A DNA stretch of 64,000 nucleotides from Breoghania sp. (GCF_030066895.1 NZ_JASJAV010000020.1:1-64000); one strand, 5' to 3'. Positions 23,750 through 32,635 are shown, counted from the first letter of the stretch. Notes: a model not told the origin generated them from the letters alone. A program made the numbers and translations.

Positions 23750-24354
23750 ATGCGCTTCCTCGCCTTTATGATTTCCAGCCTGTTCACGCTTGTGCCCGTA
23801 TGGCAGGTAGTGCGGCCGCTGAACCGGTTACTCGCGTCGCCGTGGGCGACAGCCTGACCGCCGGTTACATGCTTGATCCGGGTCAGAGCTTTCCGGACCG
23901 GCTGCAAGATGCCTTGAGGGCGAAGGGCTATAACGCAAACATGATCGATGCGGGCGTCTCCGACGATACGACTTCAGGCGGTCTTTCGCGATTGGACTGG
24001 TCGGTGGGAGAGAACACGGATGCCGTCATTCTGGAGCTTGGCGCCAACGATGCGCTGCGCGGGATCGCGCCGGAAAAGACCCGCGAAAACCTCGCCGCCA
24101 TACTGAAGCGGCTGAAGGCGCGCGGTCTGCCCGTGCTGCTTGCGGGCATGCTCGCTCCGCCCAACATGGGCCCGGAATACGGCGTGCGCCTTTATCCATT
24201 TTTCCTCGATGGCGTCGCCGCCAATCCGGCTCTCAACCTGGGCGACGGCATGCACCCCAACAAGGCAGGCGTCGACGTGATCGTGAAACGCATCATGTCG
24301 GACGTCTTGGCCCTTCTGAAACAGGCAGGCGTTCCGGACCCCGCCTCGCAATAG
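23750..24354 (+). pseudogene. tesA: Lysophospholipase/arylesterase TesA (SGNH hydrolase), frameshift and internal deletion
   Basis: A periplasmic SGNH esterase. The N-terminus MRFLAFMISSLFTLVPV is a signal peptide in one frame; a shift near 23800-23815 leads to AAEPVTRVAVGDSLTAGYML, containing the GDS nucleophile. LELGANDALRG holds the GxND block and NLGDGMHPNKAGVDVI the catalytic Asp-His. Between MGPEYG and VRLYPFFLDGV the family has about 13 more residues, so a short in-frame deletion is likely near 24180, at a repeated Tyr-Gly. It is divergent from ybbA. Known TesA proteins cleave lysophospholipids and acyl thioesters. Confidence 0.8.
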
Positions 24355-24443
24355 GCTTCGACCAGACACACAACCAATTCCTTTCGACGGAACGTCCGTT
24401 CCGTCTCCCCCTGACCAACTCGGGAACTTCCTACATAATCGAA

Positions 24444-25415
24444 ATGCGCAAACTCGGGCGAACCGATATCGAGGTCAGCAGCGTCTGCCTCGACACAATA
24501 ACCTGGGGTCAGCAGAATACCGAGGCCGAAGGCCATGCCCAGATGGACATGGCGCTCGATCGCGGCATCAATTTCTTCGATACAGCAGAGCTTTACCCCA
24601 TTCCCCCCAAGGCGGAGACGCCGGGCCGCACGGAAGAATATATCGGCACGTGGTTCAAGTCCCGCGGCACGCGCGACAAGGTGATTCTCGCCTCCAAGGT
24701 GGTCGGGCGCACCGTCAACACCTGGTTCCGCGATGACGGTTCCGAAGGCCGCCTGACACGCGTCCAGATCGAAGAAGCCATCAACAAGAACCTGAAGCGG
24801 CTGCAGACCGACTATATCGATCTCTACTAGATCCACTGGCCGGACCGCATCGTCTCCCAGTTCGGCTCCAACCCGATCGTCTGGGAACCGAAGGAACCGG
24901 CCGCCGACGAGACGCCGATCGAAGAAACGCTCACCGTGCTCGCAGATCTGGTGAAGGCTGGCAAGATCCGACATATCGGCCTGTCCAACGAAAGCGCCTG
25001 GGGAACGATGCGCTTCCTGCAGGCCGCCGAAAAGTTGAGCCTACCGCGCGTCGTCTCCATCCAGAACGCCTATTCGCCGCTGGGGCAGGGCATGCTCACC
25101 GGCAAGTATCGCGGCGGCGCACGGCCGGCGGGCTCGCGCTGGGCACTGTTCGACCGGCAGCAGCGCTATCAGACGCCGGGTGCCGAGGCCGCGGCGGAAA
25201 CCTATTTCAAGCTGGTGGAAGAACTGAGCCTAACACCGACCGAACTGGCGCTCGCCTTCGTGCATTCGCGTCCCTTCGTGACCTCGATGATCATCGGCGC
25301 GACCAATCTCGATCAGCTCGCCCAGAACATCGATGCCGCCGAGATCGAGCTCGGCAAGGAGGCGATGGATCGGCTCAACACCGTCTACAACGTGCACAGC
25401 AGCCCCTGCCGGTAA
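24444..25415 (+). pseudogene. Aldo/keto reductase, amber stop and internal deletion
   Basis: A Tas-like NADP(H)-dependent aldo/keto reductase of about 323 codons. GINFFDTAELYPIPPKAETP contains the catalytic Asp and Tyr; LKRLQTDYIDLY is followed by TAG (24828-24830), then IHWPDRIV. Relatives read LYQIHWPDR, so CAG to TAG is the likely change. SIQNAYS is joined directly to PLGQGMLTGKY; relatives have roughly 26 residues between two AYS repeats, so a deletion between short direct repeats is inferred near 25070. The rest (LALAFVHSRPFVTSMIIGAT) is intact and ends NTVYNVHSSPCR. Confidence 0.85.
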
Positions 25416-25580
25416 TCGGCGGGACTGACAATCTTACGCCGGGTCGCTTTCCACACAGCCCGGCGTTCGGATTGCGGAAAAAACGCGCAACCAGCGCTCA
25501 CAAGCCTGTTATTCGCCCTTGCCGAATCTATTTCTCCGCATCCACACTGAGGCAAACTCAAGCAACGGGGGAGATTTGCC

Positions 25581-26120
25581 ATGCCGCGTCTCTTTACCGG
25601 CCTGGAAATTCCGGCCGACATCGGCATGAGGCTGTCGTTGCTCAAAGGCGGCCTGCGCAATGCGCGCTGGATCGAGCCGGACGATTATCACATCACCCTG
25701 CGCTTCATCGGCGACATTGACGACCGGCTGGCCGACGAGGTGGCCGACGCGCTCGGACGCATTCACCGCAATCCGGTCGAAATCCGCCTCGACGGGCTCG
25801 ATGCCTTCGGCAAGGACAAGCCGCATTCCATCCACGCACGGGTGGCGCCGAGCCCGGCTTTGGCAGAATTGCAGGCCGAGCAGGAACGCATCATCCAACG
25901 CCTCGGACTGCCTGCGGAACGCCGCAAGTTCATGCCGCACCTGATCATCTGCCGCCTGCGCGGCGGCTCCACGCCCGGCGAGGTCGCCCGCTGGCTTTCC
26001 ATGCGCGGCGATTTCCAGGCCCCGCCATTCACCGCCGGGCGCTTCGTACTGTTTTCATCAAAAGCATCGACCGGCGGCGGGCCCTACGTGATAGAGGAAA
26101 CCTATCCGCTGGCAGCATGA
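25581..26120 (+). CDS. thpR: RNA 2',3'-cyclic phosphodiesterase, LigT/ThpR family
   Basis: A 179-residue two-histidine phosphoesterase that opens 2',3'-cyclic phosphate ends of RNA. It starts MPRLFTGLEIPADIGMRL, with the first catalytic motif at DYHITLRFIGDI (HxT). The second motif, normally HxT near FMPHVTIARLR, reads FMPHLIICRLRGG: histidine is kept but threonine is replaced by isoleucine, which may weaken activity. The AFGKDKPHSIHARVAPSPAL segment is typical. GGGGGAG precedes the ATG. It stands alone, followed by the repeat mosaic. Confidence 0.92.
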   Translation: MPRLFTGLEIPADIGMRLSLLKGGLRNARWIEPDDYHITLRFIGDIDDRLADEVADALGRIHRNPVEIRLDGLDAFGKDKPHSIHARVAPSPALAELQAEQERIIQRLGLPAERRKFMPHLIICRLRGGSTPGEVARWLSMRGDFQAPPFTAGRFVLFSSKASTGGGPYVIEETYPLAA

Positions 26121-26149
26121 TCGGTGGAGGATAAAGGGTACGTTTGTGC

Positions 26150-26531
26150 TGGTGGCCCATCCTTCGAGACGGGCCTGTCGGCCCTTCTCGAAGGATGACG
26201 TTATCAGGTGGTGGGCTATTGAGTACCGGGTAACATACACAACGTCATCTTGAGTGTTTGGCTCGTAAACGACATTGGATTTTTTCAGCTACAATTCCCC
26301 CGTCATTGCCGGTTCCGACCGACAATCCATGCCGTGATGCTTCAGCGCGGTAAAGGGCTGATATGGATGAAATAATTGAGCTCATTCCATACCGATAGAT
26401 CACGGAATGGATCCCGGCTCGGAGGCCGGGATGACGAACTGAGAGTGTTGCAAGTAATTCGGTATCATTTACGAACCAAACACTGAGGAGGTCGTGTCAG
26501 CGGCCGTCTCGAAGGATGGGCACCACAAACA
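26150..26531. repeat. Nested palindromic repeat mosaic (REP/MITE-like)
   Basis: Three sets of inverted arms nest inside one another. Outer: CCCATCCTTCGAGA near 26156-26169 and its complement near 26511-26525. Middle: 26251-26269 (TGAGTGTTTGGCTCGTAAA) and 26468-26486, 17 of 19 positions complementary. Inner: 26301-26336 (starting CGTCATTGCCGG) and 26400-26436 (ending CCGGGATGACG), partly complementary. A complete small palindrome built on CATCCTTCGAGA/TCTCGAAGGATG lies at 26158-26197. No coding potential is seen. Confidence 0.7.
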
Positions 26532-26559
26532 AACCCACCCCACGCGAAGACTTCAGCCC

Positions 26560-26895
26560 TCACCCACGCCGCGCGGGGCCCATGCGGTTGATCACCGTCT
26601 TCGGTACGTCGAACGACCGATAAAACGCGGCATCGGAACGCAAGCCGCACAGATCGCGCTGAATGACGACGTACCACAGCGCCTCGCCGGCACTCTCCAC
26701 GAGTCCTTCACAGCACTCAGCATCGTCGGAACCTGATTGTTCGAATTCGGCAAGACACGCCAGCTCTCGTTCCAGTCGGCGTTGCAACCGACCCAGCGTG
26801 GAAGCCTTTTCCTGCAGCACCTCGTGGTCGAGGGCCTTTTGCAACGGATCGAGATCCGACGGTTTGGCAAAGCGGCTTGGCGGGCGCAGCGACAT
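26560..26895 (-). CDS. Small helical conserved-type protein of unknown function
   Basis: A 111-residue protein from the ATG at 26895 (MSLRPPSRFAKPSDLD); the frame is open to 26937. LQKALDHEVLQEKASTLGRL followed by QRRLERELACLAEF forms an amphipathic helix. The C-terminal half, ESAGEALWYVVIQRDLCGLR and YRSFDVPKTVINRMGP, looks conserved in style. I recall a similar Hyphomicrobiales family (possibly DUF6665) but am not certain. It is on the same strand as the DUF2794 gene 60 bases upstream, so the two may be cotranscribed. Confidence 0.7.
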   Translation of the reverse strand: MSLRPPSRFAKPSDLDPLQKALDHEVLQEKASTLGRLQRRLERELACLAEFEQSGSDDAECCEGLVESAGEALWYVVIQRDLCGLRSDAAFYRSFDVPKTVINRMGPARRG

Positions 26896-26955
26896 GGGGC
26901 AGTTCCGTTCTTTGGAAGAGTCCGCGATACCCCTCAACTTAAGCCCTGTCGCCGA

Positions 26956-27339
26956 TCACACCAGTCTGAGATGCCGCTTTTTGTCAAAGACGCGCAGCAC
27001 CTTGTCCAGTTCATGCCCGCGCTTGAGGATCATGCCGCCGGCCGCGACCACCGAATAAGCTCCCTGACGCCGGGCGTTTTTCGGTTCCTTCTCGATGCGG
27101 TAGAGCAGCATTTCGGACGTTCGTCGGAAGACGGAAAAGATCGCCTTTTCTTTCTGGAAGTCCATGGCGTAATCGCGCCATTCGCCGTCCGAGACCATTC
27201 GTCCGTAGACCCGGAGGATCTGGTCGAGTTCGCGCCGGTTGAACGATGTGACGACCGGAGCGGGCTTGCTTGGCGCGACGGAAACGGACGAATAAGGGGT
27301 TCCGCCGCGCAACGATAGACTTTCCTCGCCCTCGCTCAT
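26956..27339 (-). CDS. DUF2794 family protein
   Basis: A 127-residue protein whose core FNRRELDQILRVYGRMVSDG, EWRDYAMDFQKEKAIFSVFR and KNARRQGAYSVVAAGGMILK with RGHELDKVLRVFDKKRHLRL is the DUF2794 signature, found almost only in alphaproteobacteria. No biochemical role is known. The ATG at 27339 is preceded by AGGAGG, which decides the start over the in-frame ATG at 27405. It is divergent from htpG across a 600-base gap. Confidence 0.93.
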   Translation of the reverse strand: MSEGEESLSLRGGTPYSSVSVAPSKPAPVVTSFNRRELDQILRVYGRMVSDGEWRDYAMDFQKEKAIFSVFRRTSEMLLYRIEKEPKNARRQGAYSVVAAGGMILKRGHELDKVLRVFDKKRHLRLV

Positions 27340-27947
27340 GACACCTCCTCTTCCTGAGTGCCTTCCTTTATCGGCTGAGCGAATAGACCGCGGCGCGGTG
27401 TACACACCTTCCTCAAGGCCACATACAAGCTGAGCCGTCGTAGTGACATGATTGCGCCCATGAGAGCATGTGGCAAGCGAGAAGCTCCGGATAGCGTCAA
27501 CGCACCGGTTAACAGGTTCGCGTATCGATCAATTTATCCGGATACCGCACACCCTACGTAAGATCGGATTCTTTAACGCGCGATAACCGTAAAAGTTCCG
27601 TCAGTTTAGAATTCTTATTTTCGCCTTAATGTCGCCCTTGCGGGGGCACTTTGGACTTCCATACTCAGATCGTTGCCTCAGACGGCCCGGTTCTGCCGAG
27701 ACTTCGGATTTTTTAGCCTCCTGGGGACTTGGTTCGGAACCGGGCCACTGGCAACACTCTCAAGATCGACCAAGCCGGCATTTTTATTGCCCGCATCCCC
27801 TCTCAACCCGTTTCACTGTTATCTCCGGTCCGCCAAGCGCCCCGCAGTGCTTGAACCTGCACGCAAAACCACCGATATCTGCCTCGCCCCGGCGCGCTTA
27901 TTTCGTGCGACGGGCTTTTCGAGTTTAATCCAGGACGGGTTGCGATC
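27340..27947. other. Intergenic region between divergent DUF2794 and htpG
   Basis: It contains the promoters of both genes. No further gene is seen; short plus-strand frames at 27629-27951 have no family resemblance. Confidence 0.45.
27850..27880 (+). promoter_or_regulatory. Possible heat-shock (RpoH-type) promoter of htpG
   Basis: CTTGAA at 27850-27855, a 16-base gap, then CCGATATCT. This resembles the alphaproteobacterial RpoH consensus (CTTG, then a C-rich TAT-containing -10) and lies about 70 bases before the htpG start. The -10 match is imperfect. Confidence 0.35.
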
Positions 27948-29948
27948 ATGACGAGCAAGACAAACGAAGCCGCCAGCGAAACCGCGACAGACACGGCCGC
28001 CGAAGCGTCTCCCCAGACCCACGAGTTTCAAGCGGAAGTCGCCCGACTTCTGCACCTGATGGTGCATTCGGTCTATTCCAACAAGGACATTTTCCTGCGA
28101 GAGCTGATCTCCAACGCAGCAGATGCCTGCGAACGGTTGCGCCAGCGTGCACTGACCGCGCCGGATCTGATTGCCGGCGACGAGACATTCCGCATTCGAC
28201 TGGAAACGGACAAGGCGGCGAAGACGCTGACCGTTTCCGACAACGGCACCGGCATGAGTCGGGACGAGCTAATCGACAATCTCGGCACCATCGCCCGCTC
28301 CGGCACCCGCGCCTTTCTGAAAGGGCTCGGCGAGGCCAAGGACGGCCAGGCGCTGATCGGACAGTTCGGCGTCGGTTTCTATTCCGCCTTCATGGTGGCG
28401 GACCGGGTTGAGGTGGTGAGCCGAGCCACGGGCTCCGACGAGGCGTGGATCTGGCGTTCCGACGGACAGGGCAGCTTCACGGTCGAGCCCGTGGATCCCG
28501 AAAACGCCCCGGCACGCGGCACCCGCGTGATCCTGCATCTGGCCGACGATGCTCTGACCTATGCGCAGGATTCGACCATCGAACGGATCGTGCGCGAATA
28601 TTCCGCCCACGTCCCCGTCCCCATCGTGCTCGCCAGCGAGGTTGAGCCGGAGGAAGAAGCTGCGGATGACGCCGAGGGCGAGGAGAAGGCTTACAAGGAC
28701 GCGACCCCGAAGATCGAGGAACGCGAGATTGCCGACGGCTCCGCGCTTTGGACGCGCAACAAGTCGGAAATCAAACCGGAAGAATACAAGGAGTTCTACG
28801 GCCAAATCTCGCGCCAGTTCGACGATCCGGCCCTGACGCTCCACTACCGCGCCGAAGGGCGGCACGAATATTCCGTGCTGCTGTTCGTGCCGTCCATGAC
28901 GCCGTTCGACCTGTTCGATCCCGACCGCAAGGGCCGGGTGAAGCTCTATGTCCGTCGCGTGTTCATCGCCGACGACGTGGACCTGCTGCCCGCGTACCTG
29001 CGCTTCGTGCGCGGCGTGATCGATTCGCAGGACCTGCCGCTCAACCTGTCGCGCGAGATGCTGCAGTCGAACCCGGTTCTGGAGGCAATCCGTAAGGGCG
29101 TGACCAACCGCGTTCTGTCGGAACTGCAAAAGCTCGCCGACAACGACGCGGACGCTTACCTGAAGATCTGGCAGACCTTCGGATCGGTTCTGAAGGAAGG
29201 TCTCTACGAGGATTTCGAGCGCCGCGACAAGCTGCTGTCTCTCGCCCGCTTCAAGACCACCAAGTCAGGAGAAGGTTGGCGCACGCTTGCCGAATACGTG
29301 GCGGATCTGAAGGAAAACCAGACCCAGCTCTTCTATGCCATCGGCGACAACGAGGCCGCGGTAAAGGCAAGCCCGCAGCTTGAAGGTTACCACGCCCGCG
29401 ACGCGGAAGTGCTGCTGTTGTCCGATCCCGTCGACGCCTTCTGGGTGCAGGTTGCGCTCGGATATGGCAAGCCCTTCCGCTCGGTGACGCAAGGTGCCGC
29501 CAATCTCGACGCCATCGAGTTGCCCGAGGAAGAAAAGAACGAAGCGGACGAGGAAGCGAAGACGGATGTCGCCGCGCTAGTCACCCGCGTGAAGGAAACG
29601 CTGGGCGATGCGGCGAGTGACGTGCGGATTTCCTCGCGCCTTGCCGAAAGTCCCGTCTGCCTCGTGGCGCCGGAACACGGTCCCGACCTTCAGTTCGAGA
29701 AGCTGATGAGCCGCCGCGACGGCGCGCCCGGCGGTGCAGGATCGAAGCCGGTGTTGGAGATCAACCCGCGCCATGCGCTGGTGAAATCGCTGGCCAGACA
29801 TCTGGGCGACGAGAGCGCCAAGGCCTTTATCGAGGATGCCTCCTGGCTGCTTTTCGATCAGGCCCGCATCCTGGACGGCAAACACCCGAGCGATCCGGCA
29901 GCCTTCGCCGGACGCCTGTCCCGGATGATGGAAAAGGGACTGGCCTGA
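27948..29948 (+). CDS. htpG: Molecular chaperone HtpG (Hsp90)
   Basis: The 666-residue bacterial Hsp90. After a Thr/Ala-rich head of about 24 residues, the GHKL ATPase domain has EFQAEVARLLHLMVHSVYSN, IFLRELISNAADACE, DNGTGM and GQFGVGFYSAFMVADRVE. The middle domain carries the catalytic-loop region LYVRRVFIADDVDLLPAYL and SREMLQSNPVLEAIRK. A C-terminal dimerisation region follows, with no MEEVD, as expected in bacteria. It is uninterrupted and single, with its own leader. It assists folding under heat stress. Confidence 0.97.
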   Translation: MTSKTNEAASETATDTAAEASPQTHEFQAEVARLLHLMVHSVYSNKDIFLRELISNAADACERLRQRALTAPDLIAGDETFRIRLETDKAAKTLTVSDNGTGMSRDELIDNLGTIARSGTRAFLKGLGEAKDGQALIGQFGVGFYSAFMVADRVEVVSRATGSDEAWIWRSDGQGSFTVEPVDPENAPARGTRVILHLADDALTYAQDSTIERIVREYSAHVPVPIVLASEVEPEEEAADDAEGEEKAYKDATPKIEEREIADGSALWTRNKSEIKPEEYKEFYGQISRQFDDPALTLHYRAEGRHEYSVLLFVPSMTPFDLFDPDRKGRVKLYVRRVFIADDVDLLPAYLRFVRGVIDSQDLPLNLSREMLQSNPVLEAIRKGVTNRVLSELQKLADNDADAYLKIWQTFGSVLKEGLYEDFERRDKLLSLARFKTTKSGEGWRTLAEYVADLKENQTQLFYAIGDNEAAVKASPQLEGYHARDAEVLLLSDPVDAFWVQVALGYGKPFRSVTQGAANLDAIELPEEEKNEADEEAKTDVAALVTRVKETLGDAASDVRISSRLAESPVCLVAPEHGPDLQFEKLMSRRDGAPGGAGSKPVLEINPRHALVKSLARHLGDESAKAFIEDASWLLFDQARILDGKHPSDPAAFAGRLSRMMEKGLA

Positions 29949-29999
29949 CCTTCAGGATGTGATGCGCGCTCGGACCGATGGGCCCGGGCGCGCGTCCCC

Positions 30000-30822
30000 T
30001 CAATCCCAGTCGGGATCCCAGTCGGACGCAAACTCCGGATCGATGTAGCGCAGATCCTTCGGCAGGGTGGCAATGCAAGCCAAATCTTCAGCGCATCGAG
30101 GTTGGTCTGCTGGCTCTCGTGGCGCGCGGCTTTGGGGATTGCCACCCCCCCCCCCCGGCTGATCCATCAACCAGGCAAGCGCGATCTGAGCCGGGTTTGC
30201 GCCGTGCTTTTCAGCGACCGCGACAAGCCCTTCCTCGTCCGCCAGCCGATCTTGTCCGAGCGGCACGTAGGCAACGAGCGGAATGTCGCTTGTGCGCTGA
30301 TAACCGAGCAGCTTCGACTGGTCGAGCTTCACATGGTACTCGACCTGATTGCATGCGATCGGTGCTCCGATCTCCTCCACCGCACGCTTCATCAGTTCGA
30401 CCGTGAAGTTGGCCACGCCCATCGCCTTGATGAGCCCCTCGTCCTTCAGCGCCGCCAGAGTCTCGAAGATTTCGCCCATATCCATATCGGGGGTCGGCCA
30501 ATGGACGAGATAGAGATCGACGTAATCCGTCTTCAGTTTCTCCAGGCTGCCCTCCAGCGCACGCCGAATGCCGTTGCGCATCAGGTGGTCATGCCAGATT
30601 TTCGTTGTGAGAAAAATGTCCGCGCGCGGGACGGAAGAGGTCGCAAGCCCTGCGCCCATGCCGTCCTCGTTGCCATACCGTTCCGCGGTATCGACATGGC
30701 GGTATCCGGTATCCGAGCGACAACGCATGCTCGACAGCCTTGGCACACTCCTCGCCCTCCATGCGGCACGTGCCGAGGCCAAGGCGCGGCATGGCGAGAC
30801 CCTGGGTGGAAAGGGTTTCCAT
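30000..30822 (-). pseudogene. Aldo/keto reductase (2,5-diketo-gluconate-reductase type), several lesions including a G12 run
   Basis: A small AKR of the YeaE/Dkg type starting at the ATG at 30822 (METLSTQGLAMPRLGLGTCR), with GGGAG upstream. After ALSLGYR the frame shifts because a 7-base unit, GATACCG, occurs twice (about 30701-30714), and HVDTAERYGNEDG (catalytic Asp, Tyr) continues in the next frame. KIWHDH, DYVDLYLVHWPTPDMD and ACNQVEYHV follow. At MDQPG the family sequence VVAIPKAARHESQ is interrupted by a run of twelve G (30145-30156 on the plus strand as C), then shifted. A deletion after LDALKI leads back to ACIATLPKDLRYIDPEFASD. Confidence 0.8.
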
Positions 30823-31005
30823 GAAATATCTCCCAATGAGAAAGCCAATGACCCGGATGGGCCGTGGCGCACCGCGCCCGGTCTGCTGTCCGATCAGATC
30901 AAAGCACATCGATCGACGGATAGCCGCACCGGGAAGCAGTGGAAAACATGATCGGAGAGAAGATAGCGCAGTGCCGCGAGCGGTAAACTGTAGGGCGGTG
31001 CGTCG

Positions 31006-31092
31006 TGGTGCCCCCGGCCCGACTCGAACGGGCACGTCCGTTAAGACAACGGATTTTGAATCCGTCGCGTCTACCAATTCCGCCACGGGGGC
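31006..31092 (-). tRNA. tRNA-Leu, anticodon CAA
   Basis: A type II tRNA of 87 bases including encoded CCA. The 5' arm GCCCCCG pairs with CGGGGGC before the discriminator A and CCA (31008-31006). The D-arm GGCGGAATTGGTAGACGC, the anticodon loop TTCAAAA (CAA), a long variable arm with TTGTC-type loop and the TTCGAGT T-loop are all present. It decodes UUG. Confidence 0.96.
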
Positions 31093-31241
31093 ATTGCCGC
31101 AGCTTGTCAAAAGCGAGCGCGACTATAGCGACGAGACGGCCCGCGTCAATCGGTCAGACGCGATGCGACGAAAGAGACCGCATTGTGCGCTCACGATGAT
31201 GGCAATGGACTTGGCCCCGCGCCGCCTTTAAAGAGCGAGAC

Positions 31242-31820
31242 ATGCTGCGCCACCTCTACGATTGGACAATGTCCCTTGCTACCGGCCCCCGTGCTTCCAT
31301 GGCACTGGGAGCGGTGTCGTTTGCCGAAAGCTCGATCTTCCCGATCCCGCCGGACCTTCTGCTCATTCCGATGGTTCTGGCGCGACGCGCGCGTGCCTGG
31401 GCTCTCGCCTTTTTGTGCACGGTTGCCTCCGTCATCGGCGGATTGGCGGGCTATGCCATCGGCGCGCTACTGTTCGCCCAGATCGCGGAGCCAATCCTCT
31501 CGTTCTACGGCTATCTCAACGCCTTCCAGGTCTTCCAGGTCAAATACAATGCCTGGAGCGCCTGGGCCGTGCTGATCGCGGGGGTCACCCCCTTCCCTTT
31601 CAAGGTCATCACCATCGCCAGCGGCGCGACGAGGCTGGACCTTGTCGTCTTCATCATCGCCAGCATCGCTGCGCGCGGCGTACGCTTCTTCGCGGTGGCC
31701 GGGCTTCTTTACCTGTTCGGACCGCCCATCCGAACCTTCATCGAAAAACGTCTCGGCCTCGTTTTTACCGTCTTCGTAGTCATGCTGGTTGCTGGCTTCG
31801 CGGCAATCAAGCTGATCTAA
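31242..31820 (+). CDS. DedA/VTT-domain membrane protein, YqaA type
   Basis: A 192-residue membrane protein of the DedA/SNARE-associated (VTT) family. SFAESSIFPIPPDLLLIPMV is the re-entrant-helix motif; a second hydrophobic segment follows, then WAVLIAGVTPFPFKVITIAS, the second conserved motif, and terminal transmembrane helices. Relatives act in lipid flipping and proton-motive-force maintenance. Its stop lies 17 bases before the DsbB start, suggesting cotranscription. Confidence 0.9.
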   Translation: MLRHLYDWTMSLATGPRASMALGAVSFAESSIFPIPPDLLLIPMVLARRARAWALAFLCTVASVIGGLAGYAIGALLFAQIAEPILSFYGYLNAFQVFQVKYNAWSAWAVLIAGVTPFPFKVITIASGATRLDLVVFIIASIAARGVRFFAVAGLLYLFGPPIRTFIEKRLGLVFTVFVVMLVAGFAAIKLI

Positions 31821-31837
31821 ACACAACGGATCTACCC

Positions 31838-32341
31838 ATAACGTCGAATTCCGCCCTCCCGGATTTCCTGAACAAGCGCCGCACGGCGCTTTCCGCAGGC
31901 CTCGTATTTCTCGGATATGCGGCCGTCGTCTGCGGTGCCTGGGGCTTCCAGTTGATCGGCGGGTACGTGCCCTGCAAGCTGTGTCTGGAGCAGCGGGTTC
32001 CCTACTATGTCGGGTTGCCGCTCGCGCTGATCGCGCTTCTGGTTTCCGTGCGGGCGCCGAAGCGGACATTGCTCGCCCGTCTCGTGCTCGTCGCCGTCGC
32101 CCTTCTCATGATCTATGGCGGCGCGATCGGCGTTTATCAGGCGGGAGCTGAATGGAGCTTCTGGCCCAGCCCCGACGATTGCGGCGGCGGCAGTTCTCTG
32201 GCCGGGAACACCGGCGGGCTTCTCAATTCGCTGCAGAACCTGACCGTGGTAAGCTGCTCCGAAGTGAGCTGGCGCATGTTCGGCCTGAGCTTTGCGGGCT
32301 GGAACGTGGTCGCATCCGCAGCGCTGGCGAAGCGTTCTTGA
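31838..32341 (+). CDS. dsbB: DsbB-type disulfide bond formation protein, start codon appears to be ATA
   Basis: About 167 residues with four membrane helices. GGYVPCKLCLEQRVPYYVGL has the CxxC that passes electrons to quinone; DDCGGGSS and VVSCSEVSWRMFGLSFAGW hold the second cysteine pair and the conserved C-terminal segment. It reoxidises periplasmic DsbA-like enzymes. In the expected position the frame has ATA ACG (31838) after ACGGATC, where an ATG would be expected; the only other options are CTG or unusual starts inside. The body is intact. It is in a cluster with DedA upstream and small membrane and peptidase genes downstream. Confidence 0.82.
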   Translation: MTSNSALPDFLNKRRTALSAGLVFLGYAAVVCGAWGFQLIGGYVPCKLCLEQRVPYYVGLPLALIALLVSVRAPKRTLLARLVLVAVALLMIYGGAIGVYQAGAEWSFWPSPDDCGGGSSLAGNTGGLLNSLQNLTVVSCSEVSWRMFGLSFAGWNVVASAALAKRS

Positions 32342-32366
32342 AAGATCGGACGAAACGGGGAGCGGA

Positions 32367-32624
32367 ATGAACCGGCGCAAGGAACGCGAAGAAGAGCGGC
32401 AACGCGAGGCGCGCGAGGCCCTCGACCGGATTCACGGTGACAGCGAAACCGTCGGCTCCTCCTCCTTCGTGCGCGTGGCCAAGCATGCCCAGGACCACTT
32501 CACCGCCGATGACAAGCAAGGCGAGAAGGACCCGGTCGAGATCTGGGGAAGCCGGATCGGGCGCGCTGGCGGCCTGCTCTTCGCGCTTGCCCTTGTCCTC
32601 TATCTGGTGGTGACCTACTTCTGA
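32367..32624 (+). CDS. Small membrane-anchored protein of unknown function
   Basis: 85 residues from the ATG at 32367, preceded by GGGGAGCGGA. The N-terminal half is highly charged (RRKEREEERQREAREALDRI), followed by FVRVAKHAQDHFTADD and a C-terminal membrane helix GGLLFALALVLYLVVTYF. It looks like a C-tail-anchored or single-pass protein with a cytoplasmic head. It sits 25 bases after dsbB and 11 bases before the peptidase gene, so it is probably in the same operon. No family recognised. Confidence 0.75.
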   Translation: MNRRKEREEERQREAREALDRIHGDSETVGSSSFVRVAKHAQDHFTADDKQGEKDPVEIWGSRIGRAGGLLFALALVLYLVVTYF

Positions 32625-32635
32625 GGTGAGTTGCC

